Under the pieces are notes generated by a model. That model made no database searches, was not told the DNA's origin, and saw only the letters and a list, made by a program, of their open reading frames with translations. From positions 1 through 16,167 of the forward strand of contig CANPET010000016.1 in NCBI GenBank assembly GCA_947573465.1: a stretch of 16,167 nucleotides of DNA, given 5' to 3'. Of this stretch, positions 5,555 to 13,193 are shown piece by piece. A program made the position numbers and the translations under genes. Source of the DNA: an uncultured Eubacterium sp. (lineage in GTDB: Bacteria > Bacillota > Clostridia > Lachnospirales > Lachnospiraceae). The first letter of the stretch is position 1. Every line of letters begins with the position of its first letter.

Positions 5555-7891
5555 CTACACTTTTTTCAATTTTGCGAAAGAAGCCATCATTACTTTTTGC
5601 CCTGCCGTATCAAAGTTCACTGTTACCTGATAATCTCTTGGACCATCTTCAATCCCCAATACAGTTCCCTCACCAAACTTCATATGCTTCACTCTATCTC
5701 CTACTTTATAATCAATAGCAGCTTTTGTCACAGTAAACTCTTTTCCAAATCCCGGCTTACTGCTTGGATTGCCATACGCAGGTTTCTTTGCCATAGCCTT
5801 GTATGCATTTTTTCGCTGACTTGCCGCATAGGTTCTGGAACCACCATAATTGCTACTTCCCATATAACCTGAACCTCCATGACTAAGAGAGCCTTCATAT
5901 CCACCAAAATTCGTAAAAGAAGGTTTCTTCTCATAGCCTGCTGCAACTCTGTCTGTCACATTCTTGCTGTTTACAATCATTGGTGGAATTTCCTTCACAA
6001 ATCTGGACACAATATTATACTGCATCTCACCACGAACCATTCGTTTCTTCGCATAACTAATTGTCAGATTTTTCATGGCACGGGTAATGGCTACATAGCA
6101 TAAACGACGCTCTTCTTCCAATTCCTCACTATCATCTGCCATAATACTCATATATCCTGGAAATAGCCCATCTTCCATACCACAAAGAAAAACATTCGGA
6201 AACTCCAATCCCTTTGCACTATGAACAGTCATAAGCACTACATAGCTGCTATTCTCATCCAAATTGTCAATCTCAGCAACCAAAGCTACTTCTTCTAAAA
6301 ATTCAGATAAATCCGGCTCATCAGTATTATCTTCATATTCCACAATTTTATTAATTAATTCTTCAATATTCTCAATACGTCCATTGGCTTCATCTGTATT
6401 TTCCGCTGCCAATTCACTGACATATCCTGTGTCATTTAATATGGCGTTTGTCAGCTTTTCAATTTCACCTTTATACTCATCACTTTTATAACTTTCAATT
6501 AAGTCTGTAAATCCTTTTATCTTAGAAACAGCTCTTGAAAGTCCCGGTATCTCTTCGATTTCAAGTAATGCATCATACAAATCCATGCCATAAGCTCTTG
6601 CAAAATCTTTCACCTTTTCAACTGTTGTAGCACCAATTCCACGTTTTGGAACATTGATAATACGCTCCACTGCAATATCATCTGTAGGATTACTGATAAT
6701 ACGGAGATACGCAATAATGTCCTTGATTTCTTTTCTCTGATAGAAGTTCTGTCCACCAATAATCTTGTATGGAATATTCTTCATCATAAGTTTTTCTTCT
6801 AACGCTCGAGACTGGGCATTGGTACGGTATAAAATAGCATAATCATTGTAATCAGCCTTTCCCCAATCTACTGCCTCTTTGATTTCTCCTGCCACCATTT
6901 CAGCCTCAGCATATCCATCCTCCGCCTGGTACAGGTCTATCTTTTCTCCCTGCTCATTATCACTCCAAAGGGTCTTATCCTTTCTTCCGGCATTGTTATG
7001 TATCACAGCATTTGCTGCCTCTAAGATATTTTTCGTAGAACGATAATTCTGCTCTAATTTTACAACTCTTGCTGTAGGAAAATATTTTTCAAACTGTAGG
7101 ATATTGGTAATATCTGCCCCTCTGAATTTATAGATTGACTGATCATCATCTCCCACAACACAAAGATTCTGATGTTTTTCTGCTAACATTTTAATAAAAG
7201 CAAACTGTGCGGCATTGGTATCCTGATACTCATCTACCATGATATATTGCAGTCTGTCCTGATAACTCTCTAATACCTCAGGACACTTTTTAAACAGCTC
7301 CACTGCCTTCATAATCAAATCATCAAAATCCAACGCATTATTTTTCTTTAAGGCTTCCTGATAATCATTATAAATCTTTGAAACATTAACCATCTTAAAA
7401 TCGCTTTGTGCCATTGCCGACACATCACCTGTAGTAAGCAATTTATTCTTAAAATCTGAAATCTTATTTAACATTCCATTTTCTTTATACATTTTGGGAT
7501 CCAGATTCAATTCCTTAATTACATTCTTCATAAGGCGTTTCTGATCATCTGTATCATAAATGGTGAAATCTGTATTATATCCAATTCTGTCAATAAACCT
7601 GCGAAGAATTCTAACACATGCTGAATGAAAGGTACTGACCCACACCTGTTCTGCGCCAAATCCTACAATCTTATTAACACGGCTGCGCATCTCTGCTGCT
7701 GCCTTATTCGTAAATGTAATTGCCATGATATTATATGGGTTCACTTGTTGTTCTTCAATAAGATATGCAATACGATGTGTCAACACTCTTGTTTTTCCAC
7801 TTCCGGCACCTGCTAATATTAAAAGCGGTCCATCTGTATGAAACGTTGCTATCTGCTGCATATCATTCAGTGTTTCGTAAATATTATTCAT
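5555..7891 (-). CDS. pcrA: ATP-dependent DNA helicase PcrA (UvrD/Rep family)
   Basis: A 778-residue superfamily 1A 3'-5' helicase acting in repair, plasmid replication and removal of RecA or RNA polymerase obstacles. Motifs in order: Q-motif region LNDMQQIA (9-16), Walker A AGAGSGKT (27-34), motif Ia ITFTNKAA, Walker B VDEYQD (219-224), motif III GDDDQSIYKFRGAD (247-260), motif IV QNYRS (281-285), motif V VHSAKGLEFPNV and motif VI YVAITRA. A Gly/Ser/Tyr-rich linker leads to the C-terminal Tudor-like domain (KVGDRVKHMKFGEGTVLGIEDG), which in PcrA binds RNA polymerase. Length and order are complete. I place the start at 7891 (MNNIYETLN) because AGGATGG precedes it and this matches the family N-terminus; the in-frame ATG at 7942 lies within a leader hairpin. 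Confidence 0.95.
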   Translation of the reverse strand: MNNIYETLNDMQQIATFHTDGPLLILAGAGSGKTRVLTHRIAYLIEEQQVNPYNIMAITFTNKAAAEMRSRVNKIVGFGAEQVWVSTFHSACVRILRRFIDRIGYNTDFTIYDTDDQKRLMKNVIKELNLDPKMYKENGMLNKISDFKNKLLTTGDVSAMAQSDFKMVNVSKIYNDYQEALKKNNALDFDDLIMKAVELFKKCPEVLESYQDRLQYIMVDEYQDTNAAQFAFIKMLAEKHQNLCVVGDDDQSIYKFRGADITNILQFEKYFPTARVVKLEQNYRSTKNILEAANAVIHNNAGRKDKTLWSDNEQGEKIDLYQAEDGYAEAEMVAGEIKEAVDWGKADYNDYAILYRTNAQSRALEEKLMMKNIPYKIIGGQNFYQRKEIKDIIAYLRIISNPTDDIAVERIINVPKRGIGATTVEKVKDFARAYGMDLYDALLEIEEIPGLSRAVSKIKGFTDLIESYKSDEYKGEIEKLTNAILNDTGYVSELAAENTDEANGRIENIEELINKIVEYEDNTDEPDLSEFLEEVALVAEIDNLDENSSYVVLMTVHSAKGLEFPNVFLCGMEDGLFPGYMSIMADDSEELEEERRLCYVAITRAMKNLTISYAKKRMVRGEMQYNIVSRFVKEIPPMIVNSKNVTDRVAAGYEKKPSFTNFGGYEGSLSHGGSGYMGSSNYGGSRTYAASQRKNAYKAMAKKPAYGNPSSKPGFGKEFTVTKAAIDYKVGDRVKHMKFGEGTVLGIEDGPRDYQVTVNFDTAGQKVMMASFAKLKKV

Positions 7892-7923
7892 ATATTTCCA
7901 TCCTTTATATTTTTTCTCCAAAG

Positions 7924-7944
7924 AAAAAAGTGCCATAGACACTT
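7924..7944 (-). terminator. Terminator-like hairpin in the pcrA leader
   Basis: On the minus strand AAGTGTC, loop TAT, GGCACTT (7 pairs, one G-U) is followed directly by a T-run opposite 7924-7929, 33 bases before the pcrA start codon. Nothing on this strand lies upstream to be terminated, so if active it would attenuate pcrA. The stem is short and the call is weak. Confidence 0.35.
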
Positions 7945-8019
7945 GTATACTGCTTTTATTTTATCATACTCTTTTCTAAAAAGATATTATGATTTTACAC
8001 GAATACCCTAAATTACATC

Positions 8020-8048
8020 TTGTAGTTTTCATTACTACATATTATACT
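8020..8048 (+). promoter_or_regulatory. Promoter of the DUF1836 gene
   Basis: TTGTAG (8020-8025), a 17-base spacer and TATACT (8043-8048) form a plausible sigma-A promoter. The start of transcription would be near 8055, leaving a leader of about 75 bases. Confidence 0.55.
8021..8039. promoter_or_regulatory. Candidate operator over the DUF1836 promoter
   Basis: TGTAGT (8021-8026) and ACTACA (8034-8039) are inverted 6-mers with a 7-base gap, covering most of the -35 and the spacer of the promoter. A protein bound here would repress. The adjacent DUF1836 product is itself a predicted helix-turn-helix protein, so autoregulation is possible but unproven. Confidence 0.35.
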
Positions 8049-8129
8049 TATTAAGTAATAAATGAATTTTACATATATTTTATTACAAGAATTTATTCAC
8101 TCACACTTTATATTAAAGGAGTTTCATTT

Positions 8130-8714
8130 ATGTATTCAGAAGATTTTGTGAAGAATATATTAGAAGAAGTCAAAGATTTTAATATTGATGATATTCCAAA
8201 TATTGATTTATATATGGATCAGGTTACTACTTATTTAAATGATAAATTTGCAGCAACCAAACGCAGAGATGATGACAAACTTATGACAAAAACTATGATT
8301 AACAATTATGCCAAAAGCCGTTTGTTACCTTCTCCTGAGAAAAAGAAATATACCAAAGACCATATCATGGTATTGATTATGATCTTTTTCTTCAAAAATG
8401 TTCTTTCAATCAATGATGTGACCAAACTGCTTACACCAATGTTGAAGACATACTTTCATAACGAAGAAATTCCTTTAGAAAATATAATTAATGACTTTTT
8501 AAATTATGCTAAAAAATGTGATTTATCTGAATCAATTATGAAAGAAGTAAGTGATTCTACTAAAATTTTTGAAGATATGGATGTAGAAGATAAAGACTAC
8601 CTGCAAACTGTAGGTCTTATAACAATGTTGAGTTATGGTACCTTTGTACGAAAGATACTTATTGAAAAATTAATTGATTCACTTCCGGATGTTGACAAAC
8701 ACGATCCTGAATAA
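8130..8714 (+). CDS. DUF1836 domain protein (predicted MerR-like helix-turn-helix)
   Basis: 194 residues, full length for the DUF1836 family of Firmicutes. The recognizable core is about residues 40-105: KLMTKTMINNYAKSRLL followed by PSPEKKKYTKDHI, which resembles the winged-helix start of MerR-type proteins (a conditional helix, then a K-x-Y-x-x-x-H pattern), then a helical region with FFFKNVLSINDVTKLL. The remainder is helical and acidic. No enzyme motif, signal peptide or membrane segment is seen. The ATG follows AAAGGAG. It is monocistronic between its own promoter and a strong terminator, divergent from pcrA and convergent with the YerC-like gene. The family has no settled function; a DNA-binding role is inferred from the fold resemblance. 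Confidence 0.82.
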   Translation: MYSEDFVKNILEEVKDFNIDDIPNIDLYMDQVTTYLNDKFAATKRRDDDKLMTKTMINNYAKSRLLPSPEKKKYTKDHIMVLIMIFFFKNVLSINDVTKLLTPMLKTYFHNEEIPLENIINDFLNYAKKCDLSESIMKEVSDSTKIFEDMDVEDKDYLQTVGLITMLSYGTFVRKILIEKLIDSLPDVDKHDPE

Positions 8715-8720
8715 TCTTAC

Positions 8721-8757
8721 AAAAATAGTCTTCCCTATAACAGAGAAGACTATTTTT
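8721..8757. terminator. Bidirectional terminator between DUF1836 and yerC-like genes
   Basis: AAAAATAGTCTTC (8721-8733) pairs with GAAGACTATTTTT (8745-8757) around an 11-base loop. GC pairs near the loop with A-run and T-run flanks make it usable in both directions. It begins 7 bases after the DUF1836 stop and touches the stop of the leftward yerC-like gene. Confidence 0.85.
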
Positions 8758-9056
8758 TATTTACCTTCTTTTTCTTTTACTCTCTCTAAAACCATATCAT
8801 ATCCATCATTTCCATAATTCAATGAACGGTTCACCCTGCTAATCGTTGCAGTAGATGCTCCGGTTGCGTTGGAAATATCCAGATATGTCTGCCCCTCACG
8901 AAGCATCTTTGCAACCTCATATCTCTGAGATATTGATAATAATTCATTGACCGTACACACATCTTCAAAAAATGTGTAACACTCCTCTTTATCCTTTAAT
9001 GTTAAAATAGCATCAAATAAATGGTCTACTTCTGTTGTTCTGATTTTTTTACTCAT
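8757..9056 (-). CDS. YerC/YecD family TrpR-related protein
   Basis: A 99-residue all-helical protein of the TrpR superfamily. Residues 10-50 (DHLFDAILTLKDKEECYTFFEDVCT, then ELLSISQRYEVAKML) match the family's helical dimer region, and the helix-turn-helix is LREGQTYLDISNATGASTATISRVNRSL (about 52-79). Length is typical. I prefer the ATG at 9056 because AGAGG lies 7 bases upstream; an in-frame ATG at 9074 would swallow that site. Family members are small DNA-binding proteins, mostly of unknown target; the Trp-binding residues of true TrpR are not obviously conserved, so tryptophan response should not be assumed. Its promoter carries an inverted repeat (9085-9091 and 9112-9118) that could be an autoregulatory site. 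Confidence 0.85.
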   Translation of the reverse strand: MSKKIRTTEVDHLFDAILTLKDKEECYTFFEDVCTVNELLSISQRYEVAKMLREGQTYLDISNATGASTATISRVNRSLNYGNDGYDMVLERVKEKEGK

Positions 9057-9092
9057 TTCGCACCTCTCATTCATAGGTTCTTCTACTTTCAG

Positions 9093-9121
9093 ATTTTAAC
9101 ACTCTAAAGTTTGAAAGTCCA
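9093..9121 (-). promoter_or_regulatory. Promoter of the yerC-like gene with flanking inverted repeat
   Basis: On the minus strand TGGACT (complement of 9116-9121), 17 bases and TAAAAT (complement of 9093-9098). Inverted 7-mers ACTTTCA (9085-9091) and TGAAAGT (9112-9118) lie just downstream of the -10 and over the -35, a plausible operator. Confidence 0.45.
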
Positions 9122-9129
9122 GTAAAAAA

Positions 9130-9960
9130 TTATCTAATTCGGGATTTTTGTCTAATTACCAAATAAACAAACAGAGCTCCCATCAGCAGCAGCATAATTC
9201 CTGCAAAAACCTGCATTAAAAATTCATGACCTATCCAAAACGTAAAAAACTTTCTCATATATACATCAGATATATTAAAACGATAAATGGATCTGTCGGA
9301 AATCAATCCGGCAAACACCGTAACCAAAGTAACACCCGCTCCAATAAAACTATAGGCAATACTTCTTAGACCATGATATACATATCTCCTTGATGAAATC
9401 AAATAAAATATACAGATAATTGCAATCAACAACAAAAGGGGAATTGCAATCAATATGATTTTATCCGTAATTCTAATTAACTGAACAATAACATCAATTC
9501 CCGGAATATAAATTTTCTCCTGATACATACTCTCCACCTGAAATATGTAATTATTTAAGGACTCTTTTTGCTGTTCATTTAACTTACCCTCTTTTGTTTC
9601 TATTTTTTCTTCTATTCTCTTTCTGAGGTCATAAGTGTCAATTCTTGGTGTATTTTCATTTTTCATTGTTGCTATAGTATTTGTAACATCCCTGCGTATA
9701 TCTTTCTCTACAAAAATTCCCTTAATCTCTTTTTTTGTAATCCCATAAGGAATTCCCAGACGATACGCTTCTGTCTCCATCTCCTCACAGATGTCCTCAA
9801 AATATTTTACTCTTTCACAACTATTTACAACACCATGAACACTAAGCATACTATATTTTCCATATGCCAGCAATGAAATACCAATCAGACATACCATCAA
9901 TACGAAAGTAATAACGTATCTGACAATGATTCTTGTTGTTCGTTTGTTTCTTCTAGACAT
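9130..9960 (-). CDS. Four-pass membrane protein of unknown function, sortase-linked
   Basis: 276 residues, not recognized as a known family. A basic start (MSRRNKRTTR) leads into helix 1 (about 13-33), then a hydrophilic, partly coiled-coil region (34-166, with KRIEEKIETKEGKLNEQQKE), then three helices (about 167-188, 200-221, 244-269) and a basic tail (RQKSRIR). The positive-inside rule puts the 34-166 domain outside the cell. It begins 12 bases after the sortase stop with its own AGGAGG, so the two are almost certainly co-transcribed. A role in assembling or guiding the sortase, or in sensing at the envelope, is inference. No LPXTG-like sorting motif is present, so it is not an obvious sortase substrate. 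Downstream lies the separately promoted yerC-like gene. Confidence 0.75.
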   Translation of the reverse strand: MSRRNKRTTRIIVRYVITFVLMVCLIGISLLAYGKYSMLSVHGVVNSCERVKYFEDICEEMETEAYRLGIPYGITKKEIKGIFVEKDIRRDVTNTIATMKNENTPRIDTYDLRKRIEEKIETKEGKLNEQQKESLNNYIFQVESMYQEKIYIPGIDVIVQLIRITDKIILIAIPLLLLIAIICIFYLISSRRYVYHGLRSIAYSFIGAGVTLVTVFAGLISDRSIYRFNISDVYMRKFFTFWIGHEFLMQVFAGIMLLLMGALFVYLVIRQKSRIR

Positions 9961-9972
9961 ATTATTACCTCC

Positions 9973-11277
9973 TTAATATTCAATGACCGGACCTGCTATT
10001 TTATCTAAATATACAAACAGTCTGTCTGTTTTCTTTCCGTTTAATTTTCCAAAAGGAAAACATGTATAAAGTACAAGCTGCTCTGTATGTGCTTTCAAAT
10101 CATAACCTTTTTCATAATCTCCATCATGATACACTTTTGTTTCTCTGACTTTATATTCATATACTCCATATGTTGTCGTAAAAGTAAATGTCTGTCCCTT
10201 TTTTACCTTTTCTAATCCTTTAAAAAACGTCGTATCATGTGCACCAATTAATATTGTTTTCCCCTGTCCCGGAATGGCACTTCCCGAATATGTTCCGGCT
10301 CCTTTTTCCAGATATTCACCTCTGTCTCCAAAAAATACCGGTGCATCAACCTCTAATTCCTGGCACTTTAACTGTCCATACTGTTCACTATATCTAGGAT
10401 AAGATATTTTTGAGAGGTTAATATTCTTTCCCTGCTCATTTACTTTTACATTGGCCGGTTGATATACCATTTCCTTACTGTGATAAAGTGGTTGGGTATT
10501 AATGAAATTAGCCTGCATACTATCCAGCAAATCACCAAAACGATTTAGGAAGAGACCTCCTATAACAACCACAATCACTCCCATGATAATTGGAATATAG
10601 AAGTACATTAATATCTGTTTGATATTTCGATAAGAAAATGTCTGCATTCTTGCTTTCCTTGTCTTTCTATTCGCTACTTCCAGTTCATCCTCATCTTCGT
10701 CCTCATCCTCATAACGCTCTTTATTATGCCGTTTCATTTTTTTATTCCATCTGCGAAAATTTATCAACAACCCTAGTATGCATAATAATATGACTACTGC
10801 AAAAATTACTTCTACAGATATATTCCAATCATTCGCTTCTGTCTTATCCGTATGCTTAATGATATCTTGAAAATCCAACACAATATATCCGGAACCATCT
10901 ATAAAATAAAAATCATTTACAGAACTGTCATATTCTAATAGCAAATTAATTGCTGTTCCTGCTTTCTCAAAATATATATAGGTATCCGAAATATTTTGAT
11001 AGTTTTTATTTTTCAATGTATTCTTTTTTGCATTCAAGGCATCCTTCAAATACATTACAAAATCATCTGCATCTAATTTTCCTATTTGTACATTATCTGT
11101 ACAAAAGTAATTTTCCAACTGATTAATATAGCGCTGTTCTATTTTAACCGGAAAATCATTTTTTGAAATTGCTTCAATAACAGATTTCTCATTTGCGTTT
11201 AATTCTCCTGCTGACACTACAGTTCCTGCACCACATAGCATAATGATACTTAATATAATTAGACTTATTCTTTTCAC
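9973..11277 (-). CDS. Two-domain sortase with extra extracellular domain
   Basis: 434 residues, well above the 200-300 usual for sortases. Order: signal peptide (1-23, ending VVSA), an extracellular domain (about 24-150), a membrane helix (153-173), a cytoplasmic linker with an EDEDEDEDELE stretch, a second membrane helix (223-245), then a C-terminal sortase domain with catalytic H347 (IGAHDTTFF), C406 (LYTCFPFG) and R419 (TDRLFVYL). The active site is complete, so transpeptidase activity (cutting a sorting signal and joining the protein to the wall or a pilin) is expected; the class is uncertain, perhaps D- or C-like. The region NDFPVKIEQRYINQLENYF recalls small secreted proteins often encoded beside clostridial sortases, suggesting a fusion. 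The start is GTG at 11277, six bases after GGAGG; a GTG at 11292 would overlap that site. Confidence 0.85.
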   Translation of the reverse strand: MKRISLIILSIIMLCGAGTVVSAGELNANEKSVIEAISKNDFPVKIEQRYINQLENYFCTDNVQIGKLDADDFVMYLKDALNAKKNTLKNKNYQNISDTYIYFEKAGTAINLLLEYDSSVNDFYFIDGSGYIVLDFQDIIKHTDKTEANDWNISVEVIFAVVILLCILGLLINFRRWNKKMKRHNKERYEDEDEDEDELEVANRKTRKARMQTFSYRNIKQILMYFYIPIIMGVIVVVIGGLFLNRFGDLLDSMQANFINTQPLYHSKEMVYQPANVKVNEQGKNINLSKISYPRYSEQYGQLKCQELEVDAPVFFGDRGEYLEKGAGTYSGSAIPGQGKTILIGAHDTTFFKGLEKVKKGQTFTFTTTYGVYEYKVRETKVYHDGDYEKGYDLKAHTEQLVLYTCFPFGKLNGKKTDRLFVYLDKIAGPVIEY

Positions 11278-11319
11278 AGTATTCCTCCACACCTAATTTT
11301 CTTCGATAATTAAAATCTA

Positions 11320-12195
11320 TTAACGAAACTGCTTCCTTAACGTTTTTAATTCTTCTACACTAAATGTATAATTAGTATTACAAAAATCACATTTCACTTC
11401 AATTTCTTTTCCATCATTAATGATGTCATCCATATCTTTTTTACTGATTCCTGCTAATGCTTTTACGATTCTTTCTTTACTACAGTTACATACAAATCCG
11501 GTAGGTATTTTATCATTAAATTGTACATCCATATCTCCCATGACTTCTCTCAGAATATCCTCGGGTGTCATTCCTTTTTCCAGCATATCCGTAACAGAAC
11601 TGATACTATTAACGCGCTGTTCTAATTTACTGATAACTTCTTCATCTGCAAACGGCATTAACTGTACGATAAATCCACCTGACTGTTTCACTGTATTATC
11701 TTTTGACATTAATACCCCCAGTCCCACAGCTGATGGAACCTGCTCTGATGAAGCAAAATAGTATGTCAAATCTTCTGCTACCTCGCTGGTTCCAAGAGGT
11801 ACCTGACTGCAATATGGTTCTTTTAGTCCCATATCTTTAATCACTGTCAGTGTACCATAACCAATTGCCGCACCTACATCTAACTTTCCTGCATAATTTG
11901 CCGGAATCAGGACATTTGGATTTCCAACATATCCTTTTACATTTCCTTTAGAATCTGCTGTAACAGTCACTCCGTTAATCGGTCCGTCTCCCTTCATCAT
12001 CAGGGTCAGCATGTCCTTTTCACCTTTCATCATGACTCCCATCATGGCTCCGCCTGTCAACAGCCTTCCAAGCGCTGCTGTCGCAACAGGACTTGTATTA
12101 TGATGTTGTCTGGCTGTCTCAACCATTTCCTTTGAAGTAATAGCAAACGCTCTTATCTGTCCATTTGCGGCTGTCGCTCTAACTATATAATCCAT
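11320..12195 (-). CDS. hslO: Redox-regulated chaperone Hsp33
   Basis: A 291-residue cytoplasmic holdase that binds unfolding proteins when oxidized. The N-terminal core has the family motifs GRLLTGGAMMGVMMKG, GDGPINGVTV and KGYVGNP. The C-terminal zinc redox switch is C236-x-C238 (FVCNCSKER) and C269-x-x-C272 (VKCDFCNTNY), the full tetrad needed for oxidative activation. Length is normal and the ATG at 12195 has AAGGAGAG upstream. It lies 82 bases after the methyltransferase gene and 42 bases before the sortase gene, all on the same strand with no terminator seen between them, so it is probably within one transcription unit. With trxA and the CoA-disulfide reductase, it is the third thiol-stress gene in this window, though it is not in the same operon. 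Confidence 0.96.
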   Translation of the reverse strand: MDYIVRATAANGQIRAFAITSKEMVETARQHHNTSPVATAALGRLLTGGAMMGVMMKGEKDMLTLMMKGDGPINGVTVTADSKGNVKGYVGNPNVLIPANYAGKLDVGAAIGYGTLTVIKDMGLKEPYCSQVPLGTSEVAEDLTYYFASSEQVPSAVGLGVLMSKDNTVKQSGGFIVQLMPFADEEVISKLEQRVNSISSVTDMLEKGMTPEDILREVMGDMDVQFNDKIPTGFVCNCSKERIVKALAGISKKDMDDIINDGKEIEVKCDFCNTNYTFSVEELKTLRKQFR

Positions 12196-12277
12196 AGAAT
12201 TACTCTCCTTGTTCTTCCATTCCTTATATTTTCTTTACTGAATTGTATCTGTTTTTCTTGTTGCTGCGCAGACACTG

Positions 12278-13021
12278 TCATTTTCCTGTTTTTCTAACTA
12301 CTACATACACCCTGTCATTTTCCTCTTTCCCTTCATTATCAGAAAACGCTTCGTAAATTCTTTCCACTTTTAATCCTGCCAGTTCAACAGCCTTTACGAC
12401 TTCCCCTAATGTATATCCACGCTGAAAATGCTCTTCTTCGTATTTATCATATCTGCCGTCCTCCCCACGTACAAAGACAGATAGATAGTACTCATTAATA
12501 TTTGTCTCTTCATCAAAATAATTTTCCCATATAAAACTACAGTCTTCCCGGTCTTCTGCGATGGTAGTCTCCCCGATATCAGAAAAATATTTCCTTGTTT
12601 TTAAATCAAATACAAAAATTCCATCCTGCTCTAAAAATTCATTTACTCTTTTTAATACCATAGTAAAATCACCATAGTCTGTAATATAATTCATGGAATC
12701 TCCAATACTTACCATTGCCGGAACAGTATACGGCAATTCCAATTCCGTGGCATCCTGCAAAACATATAGTATATTCTCTGCTTTCTTTTTACTTTCAGCA
12801 ATCTCGAGCATTTCCTGCGAAATATCAATTCCTATCATCTGATAGCCTTCTTTCGCAAACAACATAGTTCCTGCGCCCGTTCCACATCCAATTTCTACCA
12901 ACTGTCCATCCAAAACACCATATTGTCTCAACAACTTTACTGCATAGCCACACCACTGATGATAATCAACATTGTCCATAAATTCATCATAAACCTGTGC
13001 AAAACCACCATACGCTTCCAT
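12278..13021 (-). CDS. Class I SAM-dependent methyltransferase, substrate unknown
   Basis: 247 residues with a Methyltransf_25-like fold. Motif I is LVEIGCGTGAGT (41-52), the acidic residue ending strand 2 is D66 in MIGIDISQEML, and the motif II region has LQDATELELP. The YGGFAQVYDEFMDNVDYHQW N-terminus is common among small clostridial methyltransferases found next to hslO. The C-terminal half (EENYF-like sheet segments and a YVVVRK end) is not diagnostic of a substrate. The ATG follows TGGAGA. It is the promoter-proximal gene of the leftward string methyltransferase, hslO, sortase, membrane protein, with a good promoter 41 bases upstream. A small-molecule or tRNA substrate is possible; sequence alone does not decide. 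Confidence 0.85.
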   Translation of the reverse strand: MEAYGGFAQVYDEFMDNVDYHQWCGYAVKLLRQYGVLDGQLVEIGCGTGAGTMLFAKEGYQMIGIDISQEMLEIAESKKKAENILYVLQDATELELPYTVPAMVSIGDSMNYITDYGDFTMVLKRVNEFLEQDGIFVFDLKTRKYFSDIGETTIAEDREDCSFIWENYFDEETNINEYYLSVFVRGEDGRYDKYEEEHFQRGYTLGEVVKAVELAGLKVERIYEAFSDNEGKEENDRVYVVVRKTGK

Positions 13022-13061
13022 TTTATTTTCTCCATTACCTAATAATACTTTCCCTTATGTG

Positions 13062-13090
13062 ATTTTACCAACAAACACCGTGAAACGCAA
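13062..13090 (-). promoter_or_regulatory. Promoter of the methyltransferase-hslO-sortase string
   Basis: On the minus strand TTGCGT (complement of 13085-13090), 17 bases and TAAAAT (complement of 13062-13067). No internal promoter or terminator is obvious in the gaps downstream, so this may drive all four genes. Confidence 0.5.
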
Positions 13091-13119
13091 CCTTGATTAA
13101 AACAGAATCGTCATTTATA

Positions 13120-13129
13120 CTGTATACAG
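13120..13129. promoter_or_regulatory. CTGTATACAG palindrome in a divergent promoter region
   Basis: A perfect 10-base palindrome lies between the leftward methyltransferase promoter and the rightward membrane-protein gene. A weak rightward -10 (TATAAA at 13164-13169) has no convincing -35. The palindrome could be an operator for either gene; this is weak evidence. Confidence 0.25.
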
Positions 13130-13193
13130 ATGATTTTTATTTTCAAACAAAATTATTTTTCACTATAAACCAACAATATATTGAGGAAAGAAA

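Noticed and set aside
7892..7942. 17-residue N-terminal extension of PcrA
   Set aside because: It lies in the leader hairpin, lacks a ribosome site, and the family N-terminus aligns with the ATG at 7891.
8757..9056. Tryptophan repressor function for the TrpR-like gene
   Set aside because: It belongs to the YerC/YecD branch, and no trp genes or clear ligand residues are seen.
11278..11292. Upstream GTG start for the sortase
   Set aside because: It overlaps the GGAGG that fits the GTG at 11277, and the signal peptide is better formed from the downstream start.
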